Source: a halophilic archaeon (lineage in GTDB: Archaea > Halobacteriota > Halobacteria > Halobacteriales > Haladaptataceae). Taken from it: DNA of 64,000 nt. Numbering within the stretch: position 1 is the first letter of the stretch; each line of letters opens with the position of its first letter. Positions 41,446 to 50,028 of the stretch are shown in pieces. The position numbers and the translations under genes were made by a program. The notes beneath the pieces are model-generated. The model saw nothing but the letters and a program-made list of their open reading frames with translations, was not told the DNA's origin and made no database searches. The DNA is taken from assembly GCA_003298465.1 (NCBI GenBank), contig QNGA01000001.1:310001-374000 (forward strand), given 5' to 3'.

Positions 41446-41521
41446 GCGACTACACTTTGGGACCTGAAGCTATTAAGATACGGAGTCCAAAGTATTAGAG
41501 TGGATTCGGAGGTTCGAAGCT
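41446..41521. promoter_or_regulatory. Divergent promoter/operator between merB-like and hxlR-like genes
   Basis: Inverted repeat ACTTTGG (41454-41460) and CCAAAGT (41487-41493), centre to centre 33 bp. TATTAAG (41471-41477) read leftward sits ~29 nt from the MerB-like ATG; AAGTATTAG (41490-41498) sits ~28 nt from the HxlR ATG. The right arm overlaps the hxlR TATA box, so a bound regulator could block both promoters. Confidence 0.55.
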
Positions 41522-41854
41522 ATGACCGAGAGCGACTGTCCGACCGGAGACCCGACCTGCTACTGTCCGCTCACCGACGTGATAGACGTCCTGGGGCGAA
41601 AGTACGCCATCCCGGTCGTCTGCGCCGTCGACGCGCACGGACGGCTCCGGTTCGGCGACCTCGAAACCCACTTCCCGGACGCCAGCACGTCGACGCTGTC
41701 GGCGCGACTGGACGACCTCCAGGCGGCGGGGCTGGTCGACCGGACGCAGTACGACGAGATTCCGCCGCGCGTCGAGTACGAACTCACCGACGACGGGCGC
41801 GAACTCGCCGACCGACTCGAACCGCTGGTGGAGTGGGTCGCCGACCGGGAGTGA
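41522..41854 (+). CDS. HxlR-family winged-helix transcriptional regulator
   Basis: A 110-residue protein of the HxlR/YodB type. It has CPLTDVIDVLGRKYAIPVVCAV, LRFGDLETHFPDASTSTLSARLDDLQAAGLVD and the wing PPRVEYELTDDGRELADRL. Four cysteines lie near the N-terminus or first helix (DCP, TCYCP, VVC), which could sense thiol-reactive agents, as in YodB-type members. It is divergent from the MerB-like gene and is the obvious candidate to repress it. The 186 bp downstream, before pcn, hold no gene. Confidence 0.9.
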   Translation: MTESDCPTGDPTCYCPLTDVIDVLGRKYAIPVVCAVDAHGRLRFGDLETHFPDASTSTLSARLDDLQAAGLVDRTQYDEIPPRVEYELTDDGRELADRLEPLVEWVADRE

Positions 41855-42007
41855 GAAGCGAGGAGGATAGACGGACGAACCCGAGCGGACGAGGGCGGCG
41901 GGGCGAGGAGGACGGCGGGAAAGGCGGGGATCGAGCGAGGACCGACGGACGGGAGCGAGACCGACGGACGGAAGCGCCTCTCGCGCCCACGCGCGCGAAC
42001 GGGTGAC

Positions 42008-42014
42008 TTTTTAT
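42008..42014 (+). promoter_or_regulatory. TATA box of pcn
   Basis: TTTTTAT lies 29 nt upstream of ATG 42041, giving a leaderless mRNA. Confidence 0.6.
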
Positions 42015-42040
42015 GGCGGGGTTTCGTAGCCTCCGCCAAC

Positions 42041-42784
42041 ATGTTCAAGGCTATCGTGAGTGCCGACACGCTCCGGACTACTATCGACTCCGTGGGCGTG
42101 CTGGTGGACGAGTGCAAGATCCACCTCGAAGAGGATGGCCTCTCTATCAAGGCGGTCGACCCGGCGAACGTCGGGATGGTGGACCTGCAGCTCGACGCCG
42201 AGGCGTTCGAATCCTACGAGGCCGACGGTGGCGTCATCGGCGTCAACCTCGACCGACTGGACAGCATCGCCGGCATGGCGAACTCCGACCAGCTCGTCGA
42301 GATGGAACTCGACGAGGAGACGCGAAAGCTCCACATCCAGATCGACGGCCTGGAGTACACGCTCGCGCTCATCGACCCGGACTCCATCCGTCAGGAGCCG
42401 GACATCCCGGACCTCGACCTCTCGGCGAACGTCGTCATCGAGGGCACGGACATCGACCGCGCCGTCACCGCCGCCGACATGGTGAGCGACCACATCGCGC
42501 TCGGCGTCGACGAGGACGACGAACTCTTCTACGTCGACGCGGAGGGCGACACCGACGACGTCCACCTTGAACTCACCCGCGAGGACCTCATCGACCTCAC
42601 CGTCGGCCCGGCGCACTCGCTGTTCTCTCTCGACTATCTCAAGGACATGAACAAGGCCATCCCGAAGAACGGCGAGGTCTCCGTCGAACTCGGCGAGGAG
42701 TTCCCCGTCAAGATGCACTTCGAGATAGCGGAGGGGCTGGGACAGGTCTCCTACATGCTCGCGCCGCGCATCCAGAGCAACTGA
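42041..42784 (+). CDS. pcn: DNA polymerase sliding clamp (PCNA)
   Basis: A 247-residue clamp of normal archaeal length. It begins [20 protein letters not shown] and has two similar halves joined by the interdomain loop (about residues 115-130). The second half includes [20 protein letters not shown], and the C-terminus ends [19 protein letters not shown] trimers encircle DNA and tether polymerases, ligase, FEN1 and others through PIP boxes. Neighbouring priL (convergent gene between them) makes this a replication region. Confidence 0.97.
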   Translation: MFKAIVSADTLRTTIDSVGVLVDECKIHLEEDGLSIKAVDPANVGMVDLQLDAEAFESYEADGGVIGVNLDRLDSIAGMANSDQLVEMELDEETRKLHIQIDGLEYTLALIDPDSIRQEPDIPDLDLSANVVIEGTDIDRAVTAADMVSDHIALGVDEDDELFYVDAEGDTDDVHLELTREDLIDLTVGPAHSLFSLDYLKDMNKAIPKNGEVSVELGEEFPVKMHFEIAEGLGQVSYMLAPRIQSN

Positions 42785-42805
42785 ACGTTCTACGTCTCCT
42801 TCGGC

Positions 42806-43393
42806 CTACAGGCTCCGGTCGATGACCGACTTCGCGGCCTCCGCCTTCTCCTTCCAGCCGTAGCCCGTCTCGTAGACGTGGCGCTTCTCGTCGACCAGTT
42901 CTCCGGGCGAGGACTCCTCGAAGCCGCCCCGGTTCCACGTCCCGCTGTCCCGCAGCCACTCGACCACGTTCTCGCGGGTCTCCTCCCAGGAGAGACCGAC
43001 CATCTCGTACCAGGCGACCATGGCGAAGACGGCGTTGTCGTGACAGCCCGGGACGCTGCCTTTCTCGTAGATGGTGCGCATCGGTTCGATGGTCGGCTCC
43101 GAGACGGTCTCGCGGAACTCCTCGGCCGACAGCAGGCGGAGCGCGCCGTCCGTCTCGACGACGCGCTGTTCGTGGCGCAGGCGGTCGAGCGCCGCCTCGT
43201 GGAGCGCGTCCCAACTGCCGTGCGCGGCGTCGCGCAGTTCGCGTTCGGTACGGGCCTCGGCCGAGAGGACGGCCACCACGTCGACGTAGGCCTTCTCGAT
43301 GTCGGCCCAGGGCTCCCCGTCGAACCGGCAGTCCGGGCCGTGGAGGTTTGTCGTGGTCCGGCAGTCCGGACAGGGGTACTCGAAACGTGGCAC
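42806..43393 (-). CDS. Unrecognised acidic protein with N-terminal Cys motif, between pcn and priL
   Basis: A 195-residue protein I cannot assign. The N-terminus FEYPCPDCRTTTNLHGPDCRF has three cysteines (8, 11, 22) that could bind zinc. Residues ~30-105 look like a winged helix (VVAVLSAEARTERELRDAAH, then ALRLLSAEEF). The C-terminal part (VPGCHDNAVFAMVAWYEMVG onward, with ENVVEWLRDSGTWNRGGF) is rich in Trp and recalls small DNA-binding C-domains. It is convergent with pcn and divergent from priL; replication context is suggestive only. ATG 43391-43393. Confidence 0.8.
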   Translation of the reverse strand: MPRFEYPCPDCRTTTNLHGPDCRFDGEPWADIEKAYVDVVAVLSAEARTERELRDAAHGSWDALHEAALDRLRHEQRVVETDGALRLLSAEEFRETVSEPTIEPMRTIYEKGSVPGCHDNAVFAMVAWYEMVGLSWEETRENVVEWLRDSGTWNRGGFEESSPGELVDEKRHVYETGYGWKEKAEAAKSVIDRSL

Positions 43394-43518
43394 GCACCGG
43401 CGTTCGAACGCCGCGGTAATAACCCGTTGGGTTCGCTCCGGCGCGGGTAACGGCGCGTTTCCTCCCGACGCCGAACCGGCGCGGCGGGGTAATCGTTCGT
43501 TACCGTCGGACCGTCGCG

Positions 43519-43524
43519 TTTATC
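43519..43524 (+). promoter_or_regulatory. TATA box of priL
   Basis: TTTATC in TCGCGTTTATCGGGG sits 28 nt before ATG 43550. The 156-bp gap is shared with the divergent gene. Confidence 0.55.
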
Positions 43525-43549
43525 GGGGACCGGTTCGGAACGGGATAGC

Positions 43550-44611
43550 ATGAACGCGCTCCACGCCCGGTACCCGTTCCTGTCGGCGGCCCGCGACGCG
43601 GTCCGCGAGGCGGACGTGGAGATCGCCGCCGTCGTCTCCGGCGACGGCGACCGCCATCCCGCCGTCGAGCGCGGCGTCGAACGCGTGCGCCGGGCGCTGA
43701 TGGACGGCACGGTCCGACCGCCCGAAGACGGCCGGCGCTGGAACACGAGCGCGGAACTGCTCTCCTATCCCGTCGCGCGCCTGCTCGTCTCGCTGCTGGA
43801 CGCGCCGGGGGCCGTGGAGAAGTACGCCAGCGCGGAGGCGGACACCGCCTACGAGACGTTCACGTACGACTTCGAACACCAGGACGACCGGACGCGCGAG
43901 ACCATCGACCTCGACGCGCTGCTCGCGGACTTCGACCTCGCGGACGCGGTGGAGCGGCGTCGGGAGGGGTTCGGCGTCGCGGTCGGCACCTACCTCTCGC
44001 TCGCGGCCGACCTGCGCGGGGACCGGTGGCGACTCGCCGGGCGACGACTCGGCGACGGTCGGGTCGCCGTCACGGCGGCCGAACTCCACGAACTCCTCCG
44101 GGAGTCGGTGAAAGCCCGCGTGGCGGCCGACCTCCCGCTGGACGTGCCCGAGGAACTCGCGGCCAGTCTCGCCGACGAGGTGTCGGAACTGGAGTCGTCG
44201 TTCACGGACGCCGACTTCTCTCACGACATCGACACGCTCGCGCCGCCGCTCTTCCCGCCGTGTATGAAGGCGCTGGTCGAGCGTGCGCGGAGCGACGACG
44301 CGCTGGACGACCACTCGTGGTTCTCGCTGGTCGCGTTCCTCACCGGCATCGGCCTCGACGCGGACGAGGTCCTGTCGTTCTGTGCGGTCGAGTCCGGGTC
44401 GAAGGCCGACAGGGTGCGCTATCGGGTCGAACGCGTCGCCGACGACGGCGACGGTCAGTACGCGCCGCCGAGTTGCGCGACGATGCAGGCGTACGGCGAC
44501 TGCGTCGACCCGGACGAGCGCTGCGAGTCCATCACGCACCCCATGGCGTACTACGAGGACGCGCTGGCCGACGGCGGCGAGGTGACGGACTGGCGCGAAC
44601 GAGAAGCGTAG
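43550..44611 (+). CDS. priL: DNA primase large subunit PriL
   Basis: A 353-residue PriL/Prim2. The N-terminal helical domain starts MNALHARYPFLSAARDAV; the C-terminal Fe-S domain carries four cysteines in PPLFPPCMKAL, LSFCAVES, PSCATMQAYGDCVD and DERCESITHPM (the exact ligand set is inferred). With the PriS subunit it makes RNA primers for replication; priS is not in this window. It ends 2 bp from a convergent small membrane protein gene. Confidence 0.95.
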   Translation: MNALHARYPFLSAARDAVREADVEIAAVVSGDGDRHPAVERGVERVRRALMDGTVRPPEDGRRWNTSAELLSYPVARLLVSLLDAPGAVEKYASAEADTAYETFTYDFEHQDDRTRETIDLDALLADFDLADAVERRREGFGVAVGTYLSLAADLRGDRWRLAGRRLGDGRVAVTAAELHELLRESVKARVAADLPLDVPEELAASLADEVSELESSFTDADFSHDIDTLAPPLFPPCMKALVERARSDDALDDHSWFSLVAFLTGIGLDADEVLSFCAVESGSKADRVRYRVERVADDGDGQYAPPSCATMQAYGDCVDPDERCESITHPMAYYEDALADGGEVTDWREREA

Positions 44612-44613
44612 TT

Positions 44614-44817
44614 CTAGTGCTGGTTGGCCAGCCAGTAGCCGATACCGCTCATCAGGACGACGAAGGCGACGATGATACCGACGATGGCGAGCGCTCCCTG
44701 CTCCGTCAGACCGCCGCTGTCGTACTGCATACCGACGACCATGGTCCCGACGATGAAGAACCCGACCGCAGCGACGGAGATGACGATATCGCGGAGCGTC
44801 TCGCGCTCGACGTTCAT
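44614..44817 (-). CDS. Small two-helix membrane protein
   Basis: A 67-residue protein beginning MNVERETLRDIVISVAAVGF, with two hydrophobic helices (IVISVAAVGFFIVGTMVVG and ALAIVGIIVAFVVLMSGIGYWL) separated by a short loop MQYDSGGLTEQG. The start is ATG 44815-44817; an ATG 33 nt upstream would add a basic leader that is less likely. No function is recognised. It abuts priL convergently. Confidence 0.75.
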   Translation of the reverse strand: MNVERETLRDIVISVAAVGFFIVGTMVVGMQYDSGGLTEQGALAIVGIIVAFVVLMSGIGYWLANQH

Positions 44818-45208
44818 GGGCGTCCGTTTCCGCGGTGGTTTCAAAAACACTGCGTTTCGAAGTCGCTCCGACCGCGTCGAACGCGCAGCGGTCCGGCTAC
44901 CCTCGCACCGGCCTCGCTCTCCCTCCCTCGTCGACCCCTCGCCCGTCCCGCTCGTCGGCCCCTCGTCGGCCGGTCGAATCGACTACCCCTCCCGGTCGTC
45001 GAACCGGGGGTAGTTCAAGCCGCCGTTACCGCCGAATCCAACCGCGAGAGGCACGTGAGCTTGCAGAAACAGGTGAAACCCTTACCAGCGTCCAGCCCCT
45101 ACGGTTCGATACGCGGACCCGACGGACGGCGCGACGAGAACGTCGAACAGCGCCGAGACAGCAGCCACGGTAGCCGTGTCGAGACGGACCGCACAGGAGG
45201 AAGCAACT
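44818..45208. other. 391-bp gap with hairpin and probable long leader of the SWIM gene
   Basis: No gene was found. CTACCCC (44983-44989) and GGGGTAG (45007-45013), extended inward by CCGGT/ACCGG, form a stem-loop. AAACCCTTACC (about 45077-45087) is a possible BRE/TATA for the SWIM gene; if used, its mRNA would have a ~100-nt leader ending in GGAGG (45196-45200) 8 nt before the ATG. Confidence 0.4.
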
Positions 45209-45898
45209 ATGCCAAACACAGCCGCTTCCAGGAAAGCATCGCTAGCACCGCTCCGCGAGACGGGCGAGGAGGACGCTCGGTCCCAGCGCGCCCGCGCGGA
45301 GCGGATGGCCGTCGCGCCGCTCGGCGGCGGTCTCTACGAAGTCGAAAGCCAGAGCGACGAGACGTACTTCGTCGACCTCCCCGGCGGTCGGTGTACCTGC
45401 CCGGACCACATGTTCCGCGGCGTCCGGTGCAAGCACGTTCGCCGGGTCGCCATCGAGATCAACGAGGGGCGCGTCCCCCCGCCGGGCGAGAAGGCCGCGG
45501 AGTGTACGTCCTGCGGAACGACGGTGTTCGTCGACGAGAACGCCGACGGCGTCCACCTCTGCGAGCGCTGCGATTTGCCGACGGGAACGCCGGTCGTCGA
45601 CCGCGAGTCGGGCGACCTGCTGGTCGTCGTCGAGGTGACCGACCGGCGCGCCGACGAGGTCGAGGTGCCGGACCGCGACTGCACCGTCGCGGAGTACCCG
45701 AACAACGTCGACTATCCGGACGACGACCCGGTGGTCGAACTGCTCTACCCGCTCCCGAACGACCTCGGCCCGGGAGAGATCCAGCCGCGCCACCTCCGGC
45801 GCTACTCGTTCCCGCTCTCGCGACTCGAACGGTACGAACAGCAGGACGACGATCAGACGGCGCTGACGGACTTCCCCGCCGCGACGCAGGAGGAGTAG
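45209..45898 (+). CDS. SWIM zinc-finger protein with C-terminal zinc ribbon
   Basis: A 229-residue protein. The SWIM motif CxCxnCxH is Cys 62, Cys 64, Cys 74, His 76 (GGRCTCPDHMFRGVRCKHV). A second cysteine set, ECTSC (99, 102) and LCERC (118, 121), looks like a zinc ribbon. The C-terminal ~100 residues are acidic and of unknown fold. SWIM domains mediate DNA or protein contacts, for example with recombination proteins; no partner is evident here. A clear Shine-Dalgarno (GGAGG, 45196-45200) sets the ATG, in contrast to the many leaderless genes nearby. Confidence 0.88.
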   Translation: MPNTAASRKASLAPLRETGEEDARSQRARAERMAVAPLGGGLYEVESQSDETYFVDLPGGRCTCPDHMFRGVRCKHVRRVAIEINEGRVPPPGEKAAECTSCGTTVFVDENADGVHLCERCDLPTGTPVVDRESGDLLVVVEVTDRRADEVEVPDRDCTVAEYPNNVDYPDDDPVVELLYPLPNDLGPGEIQPRHLRRYSFPLSRLERYEQQDDDQTALTDFPAATQEE

Positions 45899-45902
45899 AC
45901 GG

Positions 45903-47489
45903 TTACTCGGTGCCGTTCAGCTGGATGTAACGGACCTCTATCATGCGCTCGTCGGCCTCCAGGGCATCTTTCGCCTCGTCGGTGAGCGCGTCGTCCAGAT
46001 TGTAGACGGAGAGCGCCTCGCCGCCGATGGTACCGCGGGCGTTGAACATCCCCGCGATGTTGACGCCGTGCTCGCCGAGAACGGTGCCGACGAACCCGAT
46101 GACGCCGGGTTCGTCGCGGTTGCGCGCGACGACCATGTGGCCGTGCGGGATGGCGTCGACGCGGTAGCCGTCGATGCGGACGATGCGCGGGTCGTCGCCC
46201 GCGAACAGCGTCCCTTCGACGGTTATCTCCTCGTCCTTGCCGGCGACGGTGACCGCGACCAGGCTCTGGAAGTCCTCGGCCTGGCGGGTCTTGCTCTCGG
46301 TGACCTCGACGCCGCGCTCCTCCGCTATCTGGGGCGCGTTGACGGCGTTGACCTGCCACTCCAGCGGTTCGAAGACGCCCTTCTGGGCGCTCGCCGTGAC
46401 GAGTTCCACGTCCTCCTCGGCGATGTCGCCCTCGTAGCTCACCTCGACGCGCTCGATGCGCTCGTCCAGCAGTTGCGTCGCTATCTTGCCGGCGGTCTCG
46501 CCGATGGCGATGTACGGCTCGACGCGCGGGAACGCGCTCTTTTCGATGGACGGCGCGTTCAGCGCGTTCATCACCGGCTCCTCGTCGAAGGCGGCGAGCA
46601 CCTGGTCTGCGGTGCTGGTGGCGACGTTCTCCTGGGCGGCCTCGGTGCTCGCGCCGAGGTGCGGCGTGACGACCACGTCGTCGACGTCGAGCAGCGGGTT
46701 GTCCGGGGAGACGGGTTCGTCGGCGAACACGTCCACCGCCGCGCCCGCGAGGACGCCGTCGAAGACGGCGTCGGCGAGCGCCTGCTCGTCGACGACGCCG
46801 CCGCGCGCGCAGTTGACGACGTATCCGCCCTCGAGCTGCGCGAGCTCCTCGTCGCCGATGAGTCCCTCCGTCTCGGGGGTCAGCGGCGTGTGGACGGTGA
46901 GGAAGTCGGCACGAGCGAGGCAGTCGTCGAGGTCGACGAGTTCCGCGCCGAGCTGGGCGGCGCGCTCCTCGCTGATGTAGGGGTCGTAGGCGACGAGGTC
47001 CATCCCGAGGCCGTCGAGCTTGCGCGCGACCTCCTGGCCGACCCGACCGAGGCCGAGGATGCCGAGCGTCTTGCCGTTCAGTTCGGTGCCGAGGTAGTCG
47101 CCTTTCGCCCACTCGCCGTCCCGGAGTCGGTCGTGGGCCTGCGGGATGGAGCGCGCGACTGCGAACGCCATCGCGACGGTGTGTTCGGCGGCGGCGCGGA
47201 CGTTGCCCTGGGGCGCGTTGGCGACGATGACGCCCTGTTCGGTGGCGGCGTCGATGTCGATGTTGTCGACGCCGATGCCGGCGCGGCCGACGATGACGAG
47301 GTCGGACGCGGCTTCGAACACCTCACGCGAGACGTCGGTCCCGGAGCGGACGACGAGCGCGTTCGCGTCCGAGACGGCGTTCAGGAGCGCGTCACCCTCG
47401 ACGTCGTAGGCGGTCTCCACGTCGTGGCCCGCCTCGCGGAACCGTTCGAGGCCCGCGTCGGCGATAGGGTCCGTTACGAGTACCTTCAT
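45903..47489 (-). CDS. serA: D-3-phosphoglycerate dehydrogenase (long form with ACT)
   Basis: A 528-residue enzyme of the long type I form. Order: substrate/NAD domain with LGILGLGRVGQEVARKLDG, VNCARGGVVDEQALADAV and TPHLGASTEAAQENVA (catalytic His), then the allosteric substrate-binding domain (~320-450) and a C-terminal ACT domain (NRDEPGVIGFVGTVLGEHG). It starts the phosphoserine route to serine and is probably serine-sensitive. ATG 47487-47489 follows a GGTTATCC box (47513-47520) by 27 nt. serB lies 1.1 kb away, divergently placed with one gene between. Confidence 0.96.
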   Translation of the reverse strand: MKVLVTDPIADAGLERFREAGHDVETAYDVEGDALLNAVSDANALVVRSGTDVSREVFEAASDLVIVGRAGIGVDNIDIDAATEQGVIVANAPQGNVRAAAEHTVAMAFAVARSIPQAHDRLRDGEWAKGDYLGTELNGKTLGILGLGRVGQEVARKLDGLGMDLVAYDPYISEERAAQLGAELVDLDDCLARADFLTVHTPLTPETEGLIGDEELAQLEGGYVVNCARGGVVDEQALADAVFDGVLAGAAVDVFADEPVSPDNPLLDVDDVVVTPHLGASTEAAQENVATSTADQVLAAFDEEPVMNALNAPSIEKSAFPRVEPYIAIGETAGKIATQLLDERIERVEVSYEGDIAEEDVELVTASAQKGVFEPLEWQVNAVNAPQIAEERGVEVTESKTRQAEDFQSLVAVTVAGKDEEITVEGTLFAGDDPRIVRIDGYRVDAIPHGHMVVARNRDEPGVIGFVGTVLGEHGVNIAGMFNARGTIGGEALSVYNLDDALTDEAKDALEADERMIEVRYIQLNGTE

Positions 47490-47706
47490 AGCAAGATAGG
47501 ACGCTCTCATCGGGATAACCCTTTCTCTGCCTGCGAACCTTGCCAATATATTTCTACAATTATAACAGGGAAATTTTCTGGGCGGAGCTGTCGGACGTTC
47601 GTGAGGGCGAGAAGAGCGGGGTCCGAACTCCACCCCGCGCCAGCCAGCGGCGGTGCGCGGATGGACCCGGCGAACCCGGGAGGGCGACGACCGCGAGCGT
47701 TCGACG

Positions 47707-48453
47707 TTACGCCTCGGGGGCGAAGTTCCGCACGACGTAGACGGCACCGGCCGAGACGACGGCGACCACGACGCCGACGAGGGCGGCGTTGAGCAGCAGA
47801 TTGCTCACGGCGAGCTTCGTCCCGCCGACGAGGATGGCCGATGGGATGCCCTCGACGGCACCCATGCCGGCGCTGGTGGTCATCTGCGCTTCGGTGCTGA
47901 GCTGCTGTGCCTGGCTCGAGAGTTCGGGGCTCGGGACGGGCTCTATCTGGGTCGAGGCGAGGAAGCCCACCAGCGTCACCAGTACGAACGAGCCGACGGC
48001 GGAACTCGCGGCGGCGTTGACGTACGCCTCGCGGTCCTCGACGTCGAGGGTGGTGCCGACGTACGTGCCGGTGAGGACGCCGAGCAGGGCCGCGAGCAGC
48101 GGCGCACCGTTGATAGCCTGCGACGCCAGCCGGTTCATGTGCATCTGGCTGAGTATCGCGTCGAGGTTCTCGACGTTGTCCTCCAGCACGTTCGACACCG
48201 TCCCGCTGAGGTCGGGCTGGAGCACCGCACCGCCGAGAATGCCGACGGCGACGAGACTCAGCCCGACGGCGAGTCCGACGATGGCGTACATCCCGGTGAA
48301 GAACTTCAGGTACTCCTTCGTGCGCGGTTTCGTCAACAGCCGCCCGAGCGACTCCTGCTGCGGGTGTGCGCCGGGCTGCGGTTGGGGCTGCGCCGGGGTC
48401 TGTCCCTGCGTCTGTACGTTCGCTTGTTGACCGCTGTCTGACTGTCCTGACAT
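47707..48453 (-). CDS. Membrane protein with Gln/Pro-rich N-terminus, unknown function
   Basis: A 248-residue protein. The first ~35 residues are low-complexity Gln/Pro/Ala (TQGQTPAQPQPQPGAHPQQ), followed by four hydrophobic segments (~50-75, ~115-135, ~145-165, ~220-240). No catalytic motif was seen. It sits between serA and serB on the serA strand, but spacing (217 bp to serA) and its own TTATAAAA box (48478-48485, ~28 nt from the ATG) argue for separate expression. Confidence 0.8.
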   Translation of the reverse strand: MSGQSDSGQQANVQTQGQTPAQPQPQPGAHPQQESLGRLLTKPRTKEYLKFFTGMYAIVGLAVGLSLVAVGILGGAVLQPDLSGTVSNVLEDNVENLDAILSQMHMNRLASQAINGAPLLAALLGVLTGTYVGTTLDVEDREAYVNAAASSAVGSFVLVTLVGFLASTQIEPVPSPELSSQAQQLSTEAQMTTSAGMGAVEGIPSAILVGGTKLAVSNLLLNAALVGVVVAVVSAGAVYVVRNFAPEA

Positions 48454-48639
48454 CAGACACCAAATATGAACGATAGGTTTTATAATTTTGCTTATTGACA
48501 GGGTGGCGGATAGCTTTTTGTTTCTTTACTTCCTGACGGAGTTAAATTCCAAGATGGCTGCGTCGCGTTTCGACCGAACGGACGACTATCTGCCGGGAAC
48601 ACCCTCTTTTAACCCGGCCGACGACGAACGCGGGAGTGA

Positions 48640-49320
48640 ATGAAGGTAGTCGCGTTCGACTTCGACGGCACGCTCTCGGACTCGGAGATGACGGTCCTGC
48701 TCGGCGAGCGCCAGGGGACCGTCGAGCGACGGTCGACGGACGGCCGCGCGGAGAGCGTCGACGTCGCCGAGGAGATGGCCACCATCACCGCGCGGGCGAT
48801 GAACGACGAGATAAGCTACGCGCGGAGTCTGCGGGACCGTGCCGCCCTGCTGGAGGGACTCTCGCTGGAGGCGGCAGAGGAAGCCTACGGCGACGTGACC
48901 CTGCGGCCGGGCGCGGCCGACCTGCTCGACGCGCTCGCGGAGAAGGGAACGCACGTCGCCATCCTCACCGGTGGATTCGAGGACGGCGTCCGGGCGGCCC
49001 TCGAACGCGAGGGCGTCGCCGTCGACGAGATAGTCGCCAACCGCCTGCCGGACGACGGCGAGGCGCTGACCGGCGACGTAGAGGGGTCGCTCATCGAGGG
49101 AACGAAGGACGAGGCGCTGGAGCGACTCGCCGCGGAGAACGACGCCGACATGGTGAACACCGTGGCGGTCGGCGACGGTGCGAACGACCTGCCGATGCTG
49201 GAGGTCGCCGGTCTGGCGGTCGGCTTCGAACCCAAGCCCGCGGTCGAATCGGCCTGCGACGTGGTCGTCTCGGACATGGCGGAACTGCGCGAGGTGCTGG
49301 AACGAAAGAACGCCATCTGA
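48640..49320 (+). CDS. serB: Phosphoserine phosphatase-like HAD hydrolase
   Basis: A 226-residue HAD enzyme. Motif I is FDFDGTLSDSE (nucleophile Asp and the DxDxT pattern), motif II is in AILTGGFEDG, the lysine of motif III in EGTKDEALERL and motif IV VGDGANDLPMLEVAGLAVG, all as in SerB. A cap region lies between motifs I and II. It would make serine from phosphoserine; serA nearby supports this, though HAD specificity can vary. TTTTAAC (48607-48613) lies 30 nt upstream of ATG 48640. Confidence 0.9.
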   Translation: MKVVAFDFDGTLSDSEMTVLLGERQGTVERRSTDGRAESVDVAEEMATITARAMNDEISYARSLRDRAALLEGLSLEAAEEAYGDVTLRPGAADLLDALAEKGTHVAILTGGFEDGVRAALEREGVAVDEIVANRLPDDGEALTGDVEGSLIEGTKDEALERLAAENDADMVNTVAVGDGANDLPMLEVAGLAVGFEPKPAVESACDVVVSDMAELREVLERKNAI

Positions 49321-49415
49321 GGGCGATTCCTCCGCGGAGGGACTGTCGACCGTGATATCACGCTTCTCGCCATCTTTATCTACTCTCGAAGCGTCTGAAT
49401 TATCGGTGAATTTCG

Positions 49416-49964
49416 ATGGAACGTTACACCCCCTTCGAGGAGATGGACCGGATGTTCGACCGGATGCGCTCGCAGATGTGGCTGGCGAGCGGCGCGGACG
49501 TACGCGGGCACGGCGACTCCGGCGGACGGACCCCGGACGAACCGGAGACGCGACGCTCCGGCGACGTGACCGTCGAGACGAGCGACGAGGCGGACGTCGA
49601 GCGTCGCGACGGGTCGGCTGTTCCCGCGACCCGCGAGTACGATAGCGCCGCGACCGGCAGCGAGCAGTGGGGCACTCGCCTCGTCGAGCGCGACGGCGAG
49701 TTCGTCCTGGTCGCGGACCTCCCCGGCTTCGAGACGGACGATATCGAACTGACGTTCGCGGACGGCACCCTCGCCGTCGCGGCGAGTCACGAAGACGACG
49801 AGGAGTCGTTCGCCCGTTCGCGCGAGGCGTCCGAGCGCGTCTCGGTTCCGAAGGACGTCGACGCCGACGCCATCACCGCCAGCTACCGCAACGGCGTGCT
49901 GGAGGTCCGTCTTCCCCTCCTCGCCGACGAGGACGCCGTCCGCCGCATCGAGATAGACGGCTGA
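49416..49964 (+). CDS. Hsp20/alpha-crystallin family small heat-shock protein
   Basis: A 182-residue protein. The N-terminal ~80 residues are variable and acidic (MERYTPFEEMDRMFDRMRSQ). An alpha-crystallin domain follows (~85-175): FVLVADLPGFETDDIELTFADG, ASERVSVPKDVDADAITAS, and the end motif YRNGVLEVRLPL. These are ATP-independent chaperones that hold unfolding proteins. A CTTTATCT box (~49375-49382) sits ~37 nt before ATG 49416, so the transcript may have a short leader. Confidence 0.93.
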   Translation: MERYTPFEEMDRMFDRMRSQMWLASGADVRGHGDSGGRTPDEPETRRSGDVTVETSDEADVERRDGSAVPATREYDSAATGSEQWGTRLVERDGEFVLVADLPGFETDDIELTFADGTLAVAASHEDDEESFARSREASERVSVPKDVDADAITASYRNGVLEVRLPLLADEDAVRRIEIDG

Positions 49965-50028
49965 ACGCGCCCTTCGGTCGCGAACCCGTGACGCCGGGGG
50001 CCGGACGACGCGACCCGGAGCGGTCGCG

